Origin: an uncultured Elioraea sp.
GTDB lineage: Bacteria; Pseudomonadota; Alphaproteobacteria; Acetobacterales; Acetobacteraceae
Assembly (NCBI GenBank): GCA_937928775.1
Contig: CALFVI010000015.1
Coordinates: forward strand, 26,073 to 90,072
Direction of reading: 5' to 3'
DNA: 64,000 bases
Under the pieces are notes generated by a model. It had not been told where the DNA came from. It searched no databases and saw only the letters and a list, made by a program, of their open reading frames with translations. The first letter of the stretch is position 1. Every line of letters starts with the position of its first letter. Of the stretch, positions 9,425 to 18,538 are shown piece by piece. The translations under genes and the position numbers were made by a program.

Positions 9425-9976
9425 TCACTCGTGCGCCGAACCCGCGCCCATGGCAAGTCTCGCGCCGTCCCCTTCGGATGCCACCCGGGCGTGGATGTGG
9501 GCGAGCACGGCAGGCGAGACGAAGGCGCTGACGTCGCCACCGAGCCGCGCGATCTCTTTAACGAACCGGCTGGAGATGAAGTGCACGCCCTCGGACGCCA
9601 TCAGGAACACGGTATCGATCCCGGGATCGAGGCGAGCGTTCATCCCCGCCATTTGGAACTCGTACTCGAAGTCGGAAACAGCGCGCAGCCCGCGGATGAT
9701 CATGCGCGCGCCCACTTCGCGCGCGAAGCGAATCAGCAGACAGTCGAAGGGGCGGACGACGATCTCGGTGCCGTTGCGGGCGGCGATCGGTGCGATCTCC
9801 TCCTCGAGCATCGCCACCCGTTCCGCGAGGGGGAAGAGCGGCCCCTTACCCGCATTCGCCGCCACCCCGACGACGAGCAAATCGACAAGGCGCGCAGCAC
9901 GGCCGATGATGTCGAGATGACCGCGTGTCGGCGGATCGAAGGTGCCGGGATAGAGCCCGACATGGCGCGTGCCCAT
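9425..9976 (-). CDS. coaD: Phosphopantetheine adenylyltransferase
   Basis: A 183-residue nucleotidyltransferase that makes dephospho-CoA from 4'-phosphopantetheine and ATP, the penultimate step of CoA synthesis. It shows the nucleotide-binding YPGTFDPPTRGH motif, the RGLRAVSDFEYEFQMAGMN segment and the ISSRFVKEIARLGGDV motif. The start ATG (9976-9974) shares one base with the gyrA stop codon, so the two are translationally coupled. It is about 15 residues longer than E. coli CoaD because of an acidic and alanine-rich C-terminal tail. Confidence 0.96.
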   Translation of the reverse strand: MGTRHVGLYPGTFDPPTRGHLDIIGRAARLVDLLVVGVAANAGKGPLFPLAERVAMLEEEIAPIAARNGTEIVVRPFDCLLIRFAREVGARMIIRGLRAVSDFEYEFQMAGMNARLDPGIDTVFLMASEGVHFISSRFVKEIARLGGDVSAFVSPAVLAHIHARVASEGDGARLAMGAGSAHE

Positions 9977-12690
9977 CAGGCGCCTCCCTCCTCTGCATCC
10001 TCGATCACGGGAAAGACGGAGACGACATGCTCGTCGTCCTCGATGCGGAAAAGCGTTACGCCCTGGGTGGCGCGGCCAGCGATGCGGATCTCGTCGACGG
10101 GAATGCGGATGGTGCGGCCCTTGTCGGTGGCGAGCATAAGCTGATCGCCCGCCCGCACCGGGAAGGCGGCGACTGCGGCCCCGCCGTTCTTCGCGGTCAG
10201 GGCGATGCCGGTAATGCCCTGCCCGCCCCGGCCCGTGATCCGATACTCGTAGGCCGAACTTCGCTTGCCGTAGCCGCCCGCGGTGACGGTCAGCACGAAC
10301 TCCTCCTCCCGCTCGAGCTCCGCATAGCGTTCCGGCGACAGCACGATCTCTGCCGCCGGCTCGGCCTCCTCCTCCGCGGCGGCCGCTTCGTCGGCGTCGG
10401 TCCCGCGCCGTTTCGCATTTGCAATCCTCAGATAGGCAGCGCGCTCCTCGGCCGAGGCCGCGACGTGACGCAGCACGGAGAGGCTGATCACCTCGTCTCC
10501 CTCGGTGAGCCTGATCCCCCGCACCCCGGTCGAGGTACGACCTGAGAAGACGCGGAGCTCGTCGGCGACAGGAAAGCGAATGGCACGGCCCTGACGGGTG
10601 ACGAGCAGCACGTCATCGCCCTCGCGCACAGCCTGCACGCCGATCAGACGCTCCTTGCCCTCGAGCTTCATCGCGATCAGGCCTGAGGCACGCACGTTGC
10701 GGAAATCCGACAAGCGATTGCGCCGCACATTGCCGGCGGAGGTGGCAAACACCGCATAGAGCTTGTCCCAAAGGGTCTCGTCCGCCGGCAGTGGCAGCAC
10801 GGCGGTGATCGTCTCGTCCGCAGCGAGCCCGCCGAGCAGCTGGCGGATGTTGCGCCCCTTCGCCTGCGGTACGGCTTCAGGCAAACGCCACACCTTGAGG
10901 CGGTAGGCCATGCCGCGTGAGGTGAAGAACAGCACCTCGTCATGCGTGTTGGCGACGAAGATCCGGGTGACCGCATCCTCTTCGCGCGTGGCCATGCCGC
11001 TTCGGCCCTTGCCGCCGCGGCGCTGTTCGCGGAAGGCGGAGAGGGGGACTCGCTTGATGAAGCCCTCGCGGGTGAGGGTGACCACCATCTGCGCGGATTC
11101 GATCAGGCTCTCGTCATCGAGTTCGACCTCCGCCTCCTCGATGGTGGTGCGGCGGGCGGAGGCGTGGGCGGCGCGGATGGCAAGCAGGTCCTCGCGGATG
11201 GCGGCAAGACGCGCGGAGCGCGAGGAGAGCAGGCCCAAGAGGCGCTCGATCTCGGCGCCGAGGCCCTTGAGTTCCTCGGCGATCTTGTCGCGTTCGAGCC
11301 CGGTCAGCCTCTGCAGGCGAAGGTCGAGAATGGCGCGGGCCTGCGCCTCGGTGAGGCGAATGGTGCCGTCAGGGCCGAGCGCGTTGGCGGGGTCATCGAC
11401 GAGGGCGACCAAGGGCGCGAGATCGGCGCCCGGCCAGGCGCGGCCCATCAGCGCCTCGCGCGCCTCCTGGGCGTCCTTGGCCGCCCGGATGAGCGCGATC
11501 ACCTCGTCGATGTTGGCGACCGCCACCGCGAGCCCAATCAGCGCGTGCGCACGCTCGCGCGCCTTGGCCAGCTGATGCCGGCTGCGGCGGATCAGCACCT
11601 CGTCACGGAAGGCGAGGAAGGCTTCGAGGATCGCCTTCAGTCCCATCTGCTCAGGTCGCCCGCCGGCGAGGGCGAGCATCTGCACTGGAAACGAGGTCTG
11701 CAGCCGGGTGAAGCGATAGAGCTGGTTGAGCACGATCTCGGCGTTCGCCTCGCGTCGCACCTCGATCACCACGCGCACGCCCTCGCGGTCGGATTCGTCG
11801 CGGATGTCACTGATGCCCTCGATCCTCTTCTCGCGTACAAGGTCGGCGATCTGGGCGAGGAGGTCGGCCTTGTTCACCTGGTAGGGGATTTCGGTGATGA
11901 TGATTGCCTCGCGCTCGCGCTTGATGTTCTCGATGTGGGCGCGGGCGCGCACGGTCAGGGAGCCGCGCCCCGTCTCGTAAGCGGAACGGATGGCGTTGCG
12001 GCCGAGGATGATGCCGCCGGTGGGGAAATCGGGCCCCGGTAGCCGTTCCATCAGAGCATCGAGCGAGACGGCCGGGTTGTCGATCAGCAACAGGGTGGCG
12101 TCGATCACTTCGGCGAGGTTGTGGGTGGGGATCGAGGTCGCCATGCCGACCGCGATGCCGTTTGCGCCGTTGACGAGCAGGTTGGGAAAGGCAGCTGGCA
12201 GGACGCGCGGCTCTTTGGCGCTCTCGTCGTAGTTGGGTTGGAAATCGACGGTGTCCTCGTCGATGCCGTCGAGCAGGAGGAGAGCGGCGGGAGCGAGGCG
12301 CACCTCGGTGTAGCGCATGGCGGCGGGAGGATCGCCGTCCATCGAGCCGAAATTGCCCTGCCCGTCGATCAGCGGAAGGCGCATGGCGAAGGGCTGCGCC
12401 ATCCGCACCATCGCGTCGTAGATCGCAGCGTCGCCGTGCGGATGGTACTTGCCCATCACATCGCCCACCACGCGGGCGGACTTTCGGTGCGGCTTGTCGG
12501 GCCCGTAGCCCGCCTCATACATGGCGAACAGGATGCGGCGATGCACAGGTTTCAAGCCGTCGCGCACATCGGGCAGGGCGCGCGCGACGATGACGCTCAT
12601 CGCATAGTCGAGGTAGGAGCGGCGCATCTCCTCCTCGAGCAAGACGGGCTTGATCGCGTCGCCGCGCTGGGTCTCGGTCTCGTTCGTCAC
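9976..12690 (-). CDS. gyrA: DNA gyrase subunit A
   Basis: A 904-residue type II topoisomerase subunit that breaks and reseals DNA. The catalytic tyrosine is Y127 in [10 protein letters not shown] (E. coli Y122). The GyrA box QRRGGKG is present in the C-terminal beta-pinwheel, which distinguishes it from ParC. The quinolone region reads [17 protein letters not shown], so the residue equivalent to E. coli Ser83 is Ala88, while the Asp87 equivalent is kept. An acidic insert with many E and A residues lies in the C-terminal domain (around [14 protein letters not shown]). It is followed with a 1-nt overlap by coaD. Confidence 0.97.
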   Translation of the reverse strand: MTNETETQRGDAIKPVLLEEEMRRSYLDYAMSVIVARALPDVRDGLKPVHRRILFAMYEAGYGPDKPHRKSARVVGDVMGKYHPHGDAAIYDAMVRMAQPFAMRLPLIDGQGNFGSMDGDPPAAMRYTEVRLAPAALLLLDGIDEDTVDFQPNYDESAKEPRVLPAAFPNLLVNGANGIAVGMATSIPTHNLAEVIDATLLLIDNPAVSLDALMERLPGPDFPTGGIILGRNAIRSAYETGRGSLTVRARAHIENIKREREAIIITEIPYQVNKADLLAQIADLVREKRIEGISDIRDESDREGVRVVIEVRREANAEIVLNQLYRFTRLQTSFPVQMLALAGGRPEQMGLKAILEAFLAFRDEVLIRRSRHQLAKARERAHALIGLAVAVANIDEVIALIRAAKDAQEAREALMGRAWPGADLAPLVALVDDPANALGPDGTIRLTEAQARAILDLRLQRLTGLERDKIAEELKGLGAEIERLLGLLSSRSARLAAIREDLLAIRAAHASARRTTIEEAEVELDDESLIESAQMVVTLTREGFIKRVPLSAFREQRRGGKGRSGMATREEDAVTRIFVANTHDEVLFFTSRGMAYRLKVWRLPEAVPQAKGRNIRQLLGGLAADETITAVLPLPADETLWDKLYAVFATSAGNVRRNRLSDFRNVRASGLIAMKLEGKERLIGVQAVREGDDVLLVTRQGRAIRFPVADELRVFSGRTSTGVRGIRLTEGDEVISLSVLRHVAASAEERAAYLRIANAKRRGTDADEAAAAEEEAEPAAEIVLSPERYAELEREEEFVLTVTAGGYGKRSSAYEYRITGRGGQGITGIALTAKNGGAAVAAFPVRAGDQLMLATDKGRTIRIPVDEIRIAGRATQGVTLFRIEDDEHVVSVFPVIEDAEEGGA

Positions 12691-12753
12691 CTGGCGTTTT
12701 CCGTCTTCGCGCGGAGGAAGTTAGCCGATCGTTATGGTGCACCGCAACAAAAG

Positions 12754-14778
12754 TCAGGACTCGGGGATGCCCGCCTCGCGCAGACCGCGGGCGTAGAGGG
12801 CTCGGTCGTCCTCGCGCATGAAGGGAGCGGAGGCAAGGAATCGTTCGACCGAAAAACCTGGCTCGATGGCGAGCAAGCGCTCTGCTGCCGCTTCTGCCTC
12901 CGGCTTGCGGCCGGCCAGGGCGAGTGCCGCCACATAGGGCTTCCAGGCTGCGGACAGGCCGGGATGGACTTCGGTCAACTGGCGCCCGAGTTCGATCGCC
13001 TGCTCATATCGGCCGGAGAGCAGGTAGGCGATCTCGAGCGCGACGTCGAAGAAGAAGGCATGCGGGTCAAGCGGTGAGAGGCGACGATAGCGGAGGATGC
13101 GGCGCAGCGCCTCCTCCTGGTCGCCGGCATAGGCGTAGGCGACACCAGAGAGCGCCCAGGCCATCGGAAGATTGGGGTTGAGGCTGATCGCGCGCTCGTG
13201 CAGAGCCAGGGCTTCATCGAGCCGTCGGTGCAGGTAGGCGCGCACATGGCCTGCAATGGCGAAGGCGCGAGCATCCTGCGGGTCGAGCAAAATCGCGCGT
13301 TCCGCAAGGCGGCCGGCGCGTGCCATCGCGTCCGCCTGGTCTGGCGCCCAGCCCTGTCCGACATAGAAAATGTGCCAGTAGGCATACCAGGCATGCGCCG
13401 CGGCGTCGTCCGGTTCACGGGCGATCGCCTCTTCCAGCATTTCTCCGGCCTTGAGAAAGCTCTCCTTCTCGAGGCGGTAGATGGCCGGAATGGCGGAGAG
13501 AACGAGGGCATAGGCCGAGGCATCACGGCCGGGCGCAACGGCGGCGCGGCGGGCCTCGATGAGGAGGATTTCGGGGTCGATGCGGGCGACCACCGCGGCG
13601 GCGATCTCGTCCTGCAGGGCGAGGAGGTCGGCGGCGGGCTGGTCGAAGCGCTGCGCCCACACCACCTCGCCGCCGGCCTTTAGGTCGAGCAGACGCAAGG
13701 AGACGCGGACGCGCACCTCGTCGCGCTGGACCGTGCCGGTGAGGAGGAAGTCGAGGTCGAGCGCGGCGCGCAGCGCCTCAAGATCCGAGGCCGTTTCGCC
13801 ATGGCGGGCGAGCGAGGCGGAGGAGACGACAGCGATCCACCGGAAGCGGGCGAGCGCGGTGGTGATCTCCTCTGCGAGCCCGATGGCGAAGTCGGCCTCG
13901 GCGGCGTTGCCCAGGGCGCGCAGGGGAGCGACACCGAGTCGGGCTCCGCGCATCACGGATCGCTTGGACTGCACCCTGACCTCGGCGGAGGGCTGGGCGC
14001 GGCGGTCTGGGTCGGTGCCGAGGCGCAGGCTTTCGGCGAGCGCCAGGGTTTCTGCCGAGGGGGTGGCCTTGAGCAGACGAGCGAGAGCGCTGCGGCAGGA
14101 TTCGAAGGCTTCCAGGGCACGGCTTCGCTCGCCGCGCGCGGCATACCCCTCCATCAACACCCGCCACGCGCCTTCGTGTGCCTCATCGAGAGACACAAGC
14201 CGGCGGGCGGTCTCAAGCCGCTGCTCCGGATCGGTAACAGTGTCGAGCAGACGTTCTATCGCGGAGCGCACGCGGTCGCGAAAGGCGCGGCGTTCTACGG
14301 CGAGCCAGGCGTCCATCGCCGGATCCAGCCCCTCGAGCCCCTCAAGCAGCGTGCCGTCGAGAAGATCGAGAAACGCGGCCGACATCGGTTCGCTGCGGAC
14401 GACTTGCAGGGCATCGACCCAGACCGCATCCGCATCCAGCCACACCTTGTCGCGATCGGCGTGCAGAAGCGCCGGGCCGCAGGGGGTGAGCGCGAGCGAC
14501 AGTTCGTGCAACGCCTGCCTGAGCGAGGCCCGCGCCTGTTCGCGCTCGCGGGTGGACCACAAGAGGCTGGAGAGTTTTTGCCGCGGCACGGGATGCGGCG
14601 CAGCAAGGCCCAGGATTGCCAGCACAGCCCTGGTCTTGCGCACCCGGGGCAAAACCCGTTCGCTCGACACGCTCCATGCGTCCATGACGCCAATCAGCTT
14701 CAGGCGAAGCCGCAGGGCCGACGAGGTGGGCAGATCACCCACACGGATGTCTGGCATCGAAGCGGGAAGCGTGATCAT
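12754..14778 (-). CDS. BTAD-domain transcriptional regulator with TolB-like and TPR regions
   Basis: A 674-residue predicted regulator. Residues of about 20-110 form a winged-helix DNA-binding domain of the OmpR/SARP type. They are followed by a helical bacterial transcriptional activation domain (about 115-260; segment DEAHEGAWRVLMEGYAARGE). A TolB-N-like domain, as seen in adenylate-cyclase-like regulators, follows (ADFAIGLAEEITTAL and FLLTGTVQRDEVRVR). The C-terminal half carries TPR-like helices (LDEALALHERAISLNPNLPMAW). No catalytic cyclase domain is visible. It is transcribed away from the repeat-peptide gene at 15126, which makes that gene a possible target; this is inference. Ligand and regulon are unknown. 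Confidence 0.85.
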   Translation of the reverse strand: MITLPASMPDIRVGDLPTSSALRLRLKLIGVMDAWSVSSERVLPRVRKTRAVLAILGLAAPHPVPRQKLSSLLWSTREREQARASLRQALHELSLALTPCGPALLHADRDKVWLDADAVWVDALQVVRSEPMSAAFLDLLDGTLLEGLEGLDPAMDAWLAVERRAFRDRVRSAIERLLDTVTDPEQRLETARRLVSLDEAHEGAWRVLMEGYAARGERSRALEAFESCRSALARLLKATPSAETLALAESLRLGTDPDRRAQPSAEVRVQSKRSVMRGARLGVAPLRALGNAAEADFAIGLAEEITTALARFRWIAVVSSASLARHGETASDLEALRAALDLDFLLTGTVQRDEVRVRVSLRLLDLKAGGEVVWAQRFDQPAADLLALQDEIAAAVVARIDPEILLIEARRAAVAPGRDASAYALVLSAIPAIYRLEKESFLKAGEMLEEAIAREPDDAAAHAWYAYWHIFYVGQGWAPDQADAMARAGRLAERAILLDPQDARAFAIAGHVRAYLHRRLDEALALHERAISLNPNLPMAWALSGVAYAYAGDQEEALRRILRYRRLSPLDPHAFFFDVALEIAYLLSGRYEQAIELGRQLTEVHPGLSAAWKPYVAALALAGRKPEAEAAAERLLAIEPGFSVERFLASAPFMREDDRALYARGLREAGIPES

Positions 14779-15125
14779 GATGCGCCACGAACTGACGTTA
14801 ACCGAGCCTGAAGGATTTGCACCATCTTATCCAGGGCATGCAGACGATCGCTTGCACGCCAAGGACCGAGGGGGAGCGGATGGTTGACGCTGCACGCGCG
14901 GCACACCTGCTGGCCCGGGCGGCGGCGTTGCCTCGCAGCTCGCTTCTGTCGTGCCTAGGACAAAACTCTTGCAATAGGCCAAATATCCTAATACAGTTTG
15001 GCAACCCGGCGGGAAAGACTGCCCCGCTGGCCTGCCGCCTCCGCCCGAGCCGACCGCCCCTCACGCCGTCGGCGCCTGGAACAAAGCAGGAACACGCAGT
15101 CGAGAGACGAACGAAGGAGATCACC
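14779..15125. promoter_or_regulatory. Divergent intergenic region between the BTAD regulator and the repeat-peptide gene
   Basis: A 347-bp gap between two divergently transcribed genes that must hold both promoters. A short AT-rich island at about 14961-14998 stands out from the GC-rich surroundings. It includes TTGCAA at 14969-14974 and TAATAC at 14989-14994, but the 14-bp spacer is short for a sigma-70 promoter. The ribosome site GAAGGAGA lies just before 15126. I see no RNA gene or ORF with good codon use here. Confidence 0.5.
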
Positions 15126-15431
15126 ATGACCACCGCCCTCACCGCCTCTCCGACGCAGGACTCCCGCACGGTCCGCCTCGGAGGCATGGCCCCGGCGCTC
15201 AAGCCCATCGCAGATGCAGGCTCCGTCCGCCTCGGAGGCATGGCCCCTGCGCTCAAGCCCATCGCAGATGCAGGCTCCGTCCGCCTCGGCGGCATGGCCC
15301 CGGCGCTCAAGCCCATCGCAGATGCCGGCTCCGTCCGCCTCGGCGGCATGGCCCCGGCGCTGAAGCCCATCGCAGATGCAGGCTCCGTCCGCCTCGGCGG
15401 CATGGCCCCGGCGCTCCGCCGCGCTGCCTGA
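15126..15431 (+). CDS. Small tandem-repeat protein, five copies of an 18-residue unit, unknown function
   Basis: A 101-residue protein with a 15-residue N-terminal part (MTTALTASPTQDSRT), then four full copies of VRLGGMAPALKPIADAGS, a fifth truncated copy (VRLGGMAPAL) and the tail RRAA. No signal peptide, cysteine or membrane segment is present. The start ATG at 15126 has a good AAGGAGATCACC upstream region. All base differences among the DNA repeats are synonymous in this frame but change residues in the opposite frame, so this strand is coding and the peptide sequence is probably conserved by selection. A hairpin follows 26 bp after the stop. I do not recognise the family. A leader plus repeated cores resembles multi-core peptide precursors, but no modifying enzyme is adjacent. 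Confidence 0.75.
   Translation: MTTALTASPTQDSRTVRLGGMAPALKPIADAGSVRLGGMAPALKPIADAGSVRLGGMAPALKPIADAGSVRLGGMAPALKPIADAGSVRLGGMAPALRRAA
15171..15416 (+). repeat. 54-bp coding tandem repeat, 4.6 copies
   Basis: Units start at 15171, 15225, 15279, 15333 and 15387; the last covers 30 bp. Copies differ only at third codon positions (GGA/GGC, CCG/CCT, GCA/GCC, CTC/CTG). There are no spacers, so this is not a CRISPR array. Confidence 0.95.
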
Positions 15432-15457
15432 TCCTTCAGACAGCCGCCTTGAAACAG

Positions 15458-15482
15458 CCCCGCCCGCAAAGCGCGGGCGGGG
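15458..15482 (+). terminator. Hairpin after the repeat-peptide gene
   Basis: The stem CCCCGCCCGC (15458-15467) with GCGGGCGGGG (15473-15482), loop AAAGC, gives a perfect 10-bp GC stem. No T-tract follows (TCCTCGG), so it may stop transcription poorly or stabilise the 3' end of the mRNA. Confidence 0.6.
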
Positions 15483-17728
15483 TCCTCGGACACGACACGA
15501 TCGGCGGCCGCGCGGCGTTGATACCACGGCCATGCTCACATCACTGCGGACAGCAGGCTGCGTGCAGTCTCGGCGGAGGGCGTTTGGCGTGGCCGCAAAC
15601 GACCTTCCCCTCTCGGCCCTATTCGACGACGCAGCGGCGACCTTCAGCAGAAGCGTTCGACACTGCGCTCATCGTTCTCAGCCCCTCTGAGGTTCGGTCT
15701 GATCCTCACCTTTTCACGTCAGGGCCGATGGTCCGCGCCGGCCTCGGTCGCGGCGGGTGTGATCGGAACGAAGGAGGCGTGTGCGCGTCGGCGGTATCTA
15801 GAGGCGACGCGGACCGCTCCCCACCGCAACCGAACATGATCTCGACGCGCAGGCGTTGCAGATACATTCTGCGCCGTGGCGAGTGCCGCGCTCTTCTTCG
15901 CCAGGAAGCAGAACAAGCGGCCGTCTCTGTACCCCCTGGAGGACCTGGCGGTCTCCGTCGCAGACACCGTGCAGGTCAAAATTCAGCCCGTTCCTGAAAT
16001 TCTGTGATGGTGCACAGCGGCCCCCTGTGCGCAGACGCGCCGCTGACGACGATGCTCCTCGAGATGGGCAGCATCGAGGACGCGCCGCACGAATTCGCTC
16101 CATTCGACTAGCACATCGAGGAAGATGCACGAGCACGCGCGCGCGGATCCAGGGGACGAGACATTCGCACAGCGACGTCTGTCGACCGCACGCGGAAGAG
16201 AAAACCACGCAAACCGAAGCCCCGCCTTGAGATTGAAAAAGGCCCACCGACGGCACGCACTGATCCTTCACCCGCGGGATGCCGCGTCAGCCGAATGCAC
16301 AGTCAGCTCCCTTCGTCCCGCTCCGCCAGTTCGACGGCCGCGGAAGGTTTCGCACGTTGGGAGATCCGGTCGTGGCGAGGGTTCTCCCGAGAACGAGACG
16401 TGGGCGCAGCAAGCCCGCTTGGGCGGGCGAAAGCAGGACCCAGACAGGAGCAGCCCCCTGTCGCTTCGGGCGGTCGACTCGGATTGAGGATTTGGCGGCT
16501 GTGACCGCACGGGTCTTGCGCTCGTGCAAGCCGCTGTGACTGTCCATGGTGTTCTGGACTCAAAACGAGACGATGCAGCGCTGCAGGACGCGGATAGCGT
16601 CTTGCCCGAGCCTCCCCGCGGGCGCTGCCGCACGTGACGGTCTTCACGCAAGCCTTGCAGCGCCGTTCCTCTGAGGATCGCAGACGCACGTGCTTCAGGC
16701 GGCGAGGTTCAGCGCGATGGCGAAGTCCATTGTCTCGCCACCGGTGCAGGCGGAGCCGTATCGGCGCGGGAAGAGACAGGCTTCGGGGCGCTTTGGGCAC
16801 GACATGCCCTGCCCTGGAGTCGTGCATCAGGTCGCGGATCATCCTGCCGAACACGTCGCCGCCTGAGGTGCCGAGGGAAAGCCATCACCCCGCGGTCAGG
16901 GGCGTCGCGAGCGAAGGCGACGCAGACACCCTCGCGGCGCCAGCAGGGGATGTCGAAGCGGTCCGACGAGCGGGGCCGGCTCGATGCTGCGGCGACGACG
17001 GTGCCTTCGTACGCGCGGATGATGTCCGGTTCGAGCAGGACTCTCGACAGGCATGAAGCCTGACGTAGGACGCGAAAGCCGCGGTTGTGATTGTGCTGTG
17101 GCTTGCACGGGCTCCAGCCGTTGCTGCCCTCTAGCGCCGCGACGGGGCCATGGCTGGACGTCAAGCGCGCCTCAGTGACGGCATGGATCTCGGCCAGCAC
17201 AGCCTTGTCGTCGGCGTAACGATGTGGGTCGCGACACGGCTGTTTGGCACCACCTTCTGGTCAGTTCTGACCGCCGCCTGCCCATCCTCGTTCCCGCGCC
17301 AAGCCGGCGGCGCCACCACCCGAGCCGGACGCCCTGCATCCGCGCGCTGGCAGAGCCTGCGATGCCGGGCGGCATGGGCTGCTCGACCAGTCGCACAAGG
17401 TCCTCGGCCATGTCGCGGCGACGGCGGCGAATGCCGCTGCGGGCATCACCACGTTCGCCGAGCGGCGATACAAACAGGGGCCCAGAGCTGCACTTGGGCC
17501 CTCATGCCCATGCTGCACCTTAGCCTGATGGATCGCCGCCTCACGAACGTTCCGGAGATCTTCCGGCCGCGTCCCGAACACCGAGGCGAAAGCGTAGCGC
17601 GAGGTCTCTGCCGTGCGCCAGACGCTGCCGCCTCGCTACCCTACCCGTTTGCGAGGCCTGACCCCGACGTTCGCGAGCCGTCGCGCTGTCGAGGCGACCG
17701 TCGGGGACTGAACGTCGCCGCGCTTTCA
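15483..17728. other. Gene-poor stretch of about 2.2 kb with no recognisable intact gene
   Basis: No reading frame here has a convincing ribosome site together with family motifs, and the strong third-position GC bias of neighbouring genes is missing. Overlapping short frames exist on all strands. Two pieces look slightly protein-like: a plus-strand stretch ending at the TGA 16005-16007 (contains RKQNKRPSLYPLEDLAV) and a minus-strand 36-codon frame at 16695-16805 ending in ETMDFAIALNLAA. Neither could be identified. The region may be decayed genes or mobile-element remnants between the repeat-peptide gene and the chemotaxis operon; that is inference. I found no inverted terminal repeats or target duplications by eye. 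Confidence 0.6.
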
Positions 17729-18538
17729 TCAGGCGAGAGCGTAAGCCGAACGCGCCCCGTCGACTGGCACAAACCGCGTACTGACGCCTAGAACCGTCTC
17801 GGCCCCACCGAGATACAGCACGCCATCCTTGGCGAGGACAGCGGCAATGTTGTCGAGCACACGCGCCTTGGTCGGTGCATCGAAGTAGATGAGAACGTTG
17901 CGCACCAGAACGACATCGAAGCGTCCGAGCGGAGTCGGTGGATGGAGCAAGTTCCACTCACGGAACGAGACCATTGAGCGGACATCCTCCTTCAGAACCC
18001 ACTCACTACCATCCTTTTGGAAATACTTCATCAACAGCGCAATTGGGAGGCCGCGTTGTACCTCGAATTGTGAGAAGCGGCCCGCTGCGGCGCGCCGCAG
18101 CACATCGCGAGACAGATCGGTGGCAAGGATCTCGACACGGCAGCCACCGAGGGCTGGGGCGATTTCCTTGGCGGTCATCGCCACCGAATAAGGCTCCTGG
18201 CCGGTGCTGCACGCCGCCGACCACACTCGGATGGTGCCGCGCGGCCCACGCGCCGCGGCAAGCCGCGGCAGTACCTCGTTACGAAGATGCTCGAACGGCT
18301 TGCCATCCCGAAAAAACAGCGTCTCGTTGGTCGTCATCAGCTCGACCACCTCGTCGGCAATCGGCCCCGACAAAGCGGACTTGACCTTTGCAACGAGTGC
18401 GTTCAGGTCGGCACACCCTTCCCGGCGCATCAGCGGGGCGAGCCTTGTTTCGACCAAGTACATTTTGTCAGGCGTCAGCACGATGCCTGAGCGATTCTGC
18501 AAAAATTCAGCAAGGGCGCTGAAGGAAGCGGCGTTCAT
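17729..18538 (-). CDS. cheR: Chemotaxis protein methyltransferase
   Basis: A 269-residue SAM-dependent methyltransferase that methylates glutamates on chemoreceptors. The N-terminal helical domain (ALAEFLQNRSGIVLTPDKMY) is followed by the SAM-binding domain (IRVWSAACSTGQEPYSVAM). The family motifs TTNETLFFRD, EILATDLSRDVLRRA and FDVVLVRNVLIYFD are also present. The start ATG at 18538 overlaps the cheB stop by ATGA, so I prefer it to an in-frame ATG eight codons upstream. It is the last gene of the chemotaxis operon. Confidence 0.96.
   Translation of the reverse strand: MNAASFSALAEFLQNRSGIVLTPDKMYLVETRLAPLMRREGCADLNALVAKVKSALSGPIADEVVELMTTNETLFFRDGKPFEHLRNEVLPRLAAARGPRGTIRVWSAACSTGQEPYSVAMTAKEIAPALGGCRVEILATDLSRDVLRRAAAGRFSQFEVQRGLPIALLMKYFQKDGSEWVLKEDVRSMVSFREWNLLHPPTPLGRFDVVLVRNVLIYFDAPTKARVLDNIAAVLAKDGVLYLGGAETVLGVSTRFVPVDGARSAYALA

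Noticed and set aside
14969..14994. TTGCAA / TAATAC as a sigma-70 promoter for the repeat-peptide gene
   Set aside because: The spacer is only 14 bp, so it is not reported as a promoter, although the AT-rich island is noted.
15171..15416. CRISPR-like regular repeat
   Set aside because: The units are directly adjacent with no spacers and are in frame as coding sequence.
14988..15539. Minus-strand ORF (183 aa) through the 54-bp repeats
   Set aside because: Repeat differences are non-synonymous on this strand and synonymous on the plus strand, which also has the ribosome site. It stays open only because the repeat length is a multiple of three.
16303..17200. Overlapping minus-strand ORFs of 160-180 aa in the gene-poor region
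   Set aside because: I tried to match them to transposases and chemoreceptors by eye without success. There is no good start site and the composition is non-coding-like, so they are treated as possible remnants only.
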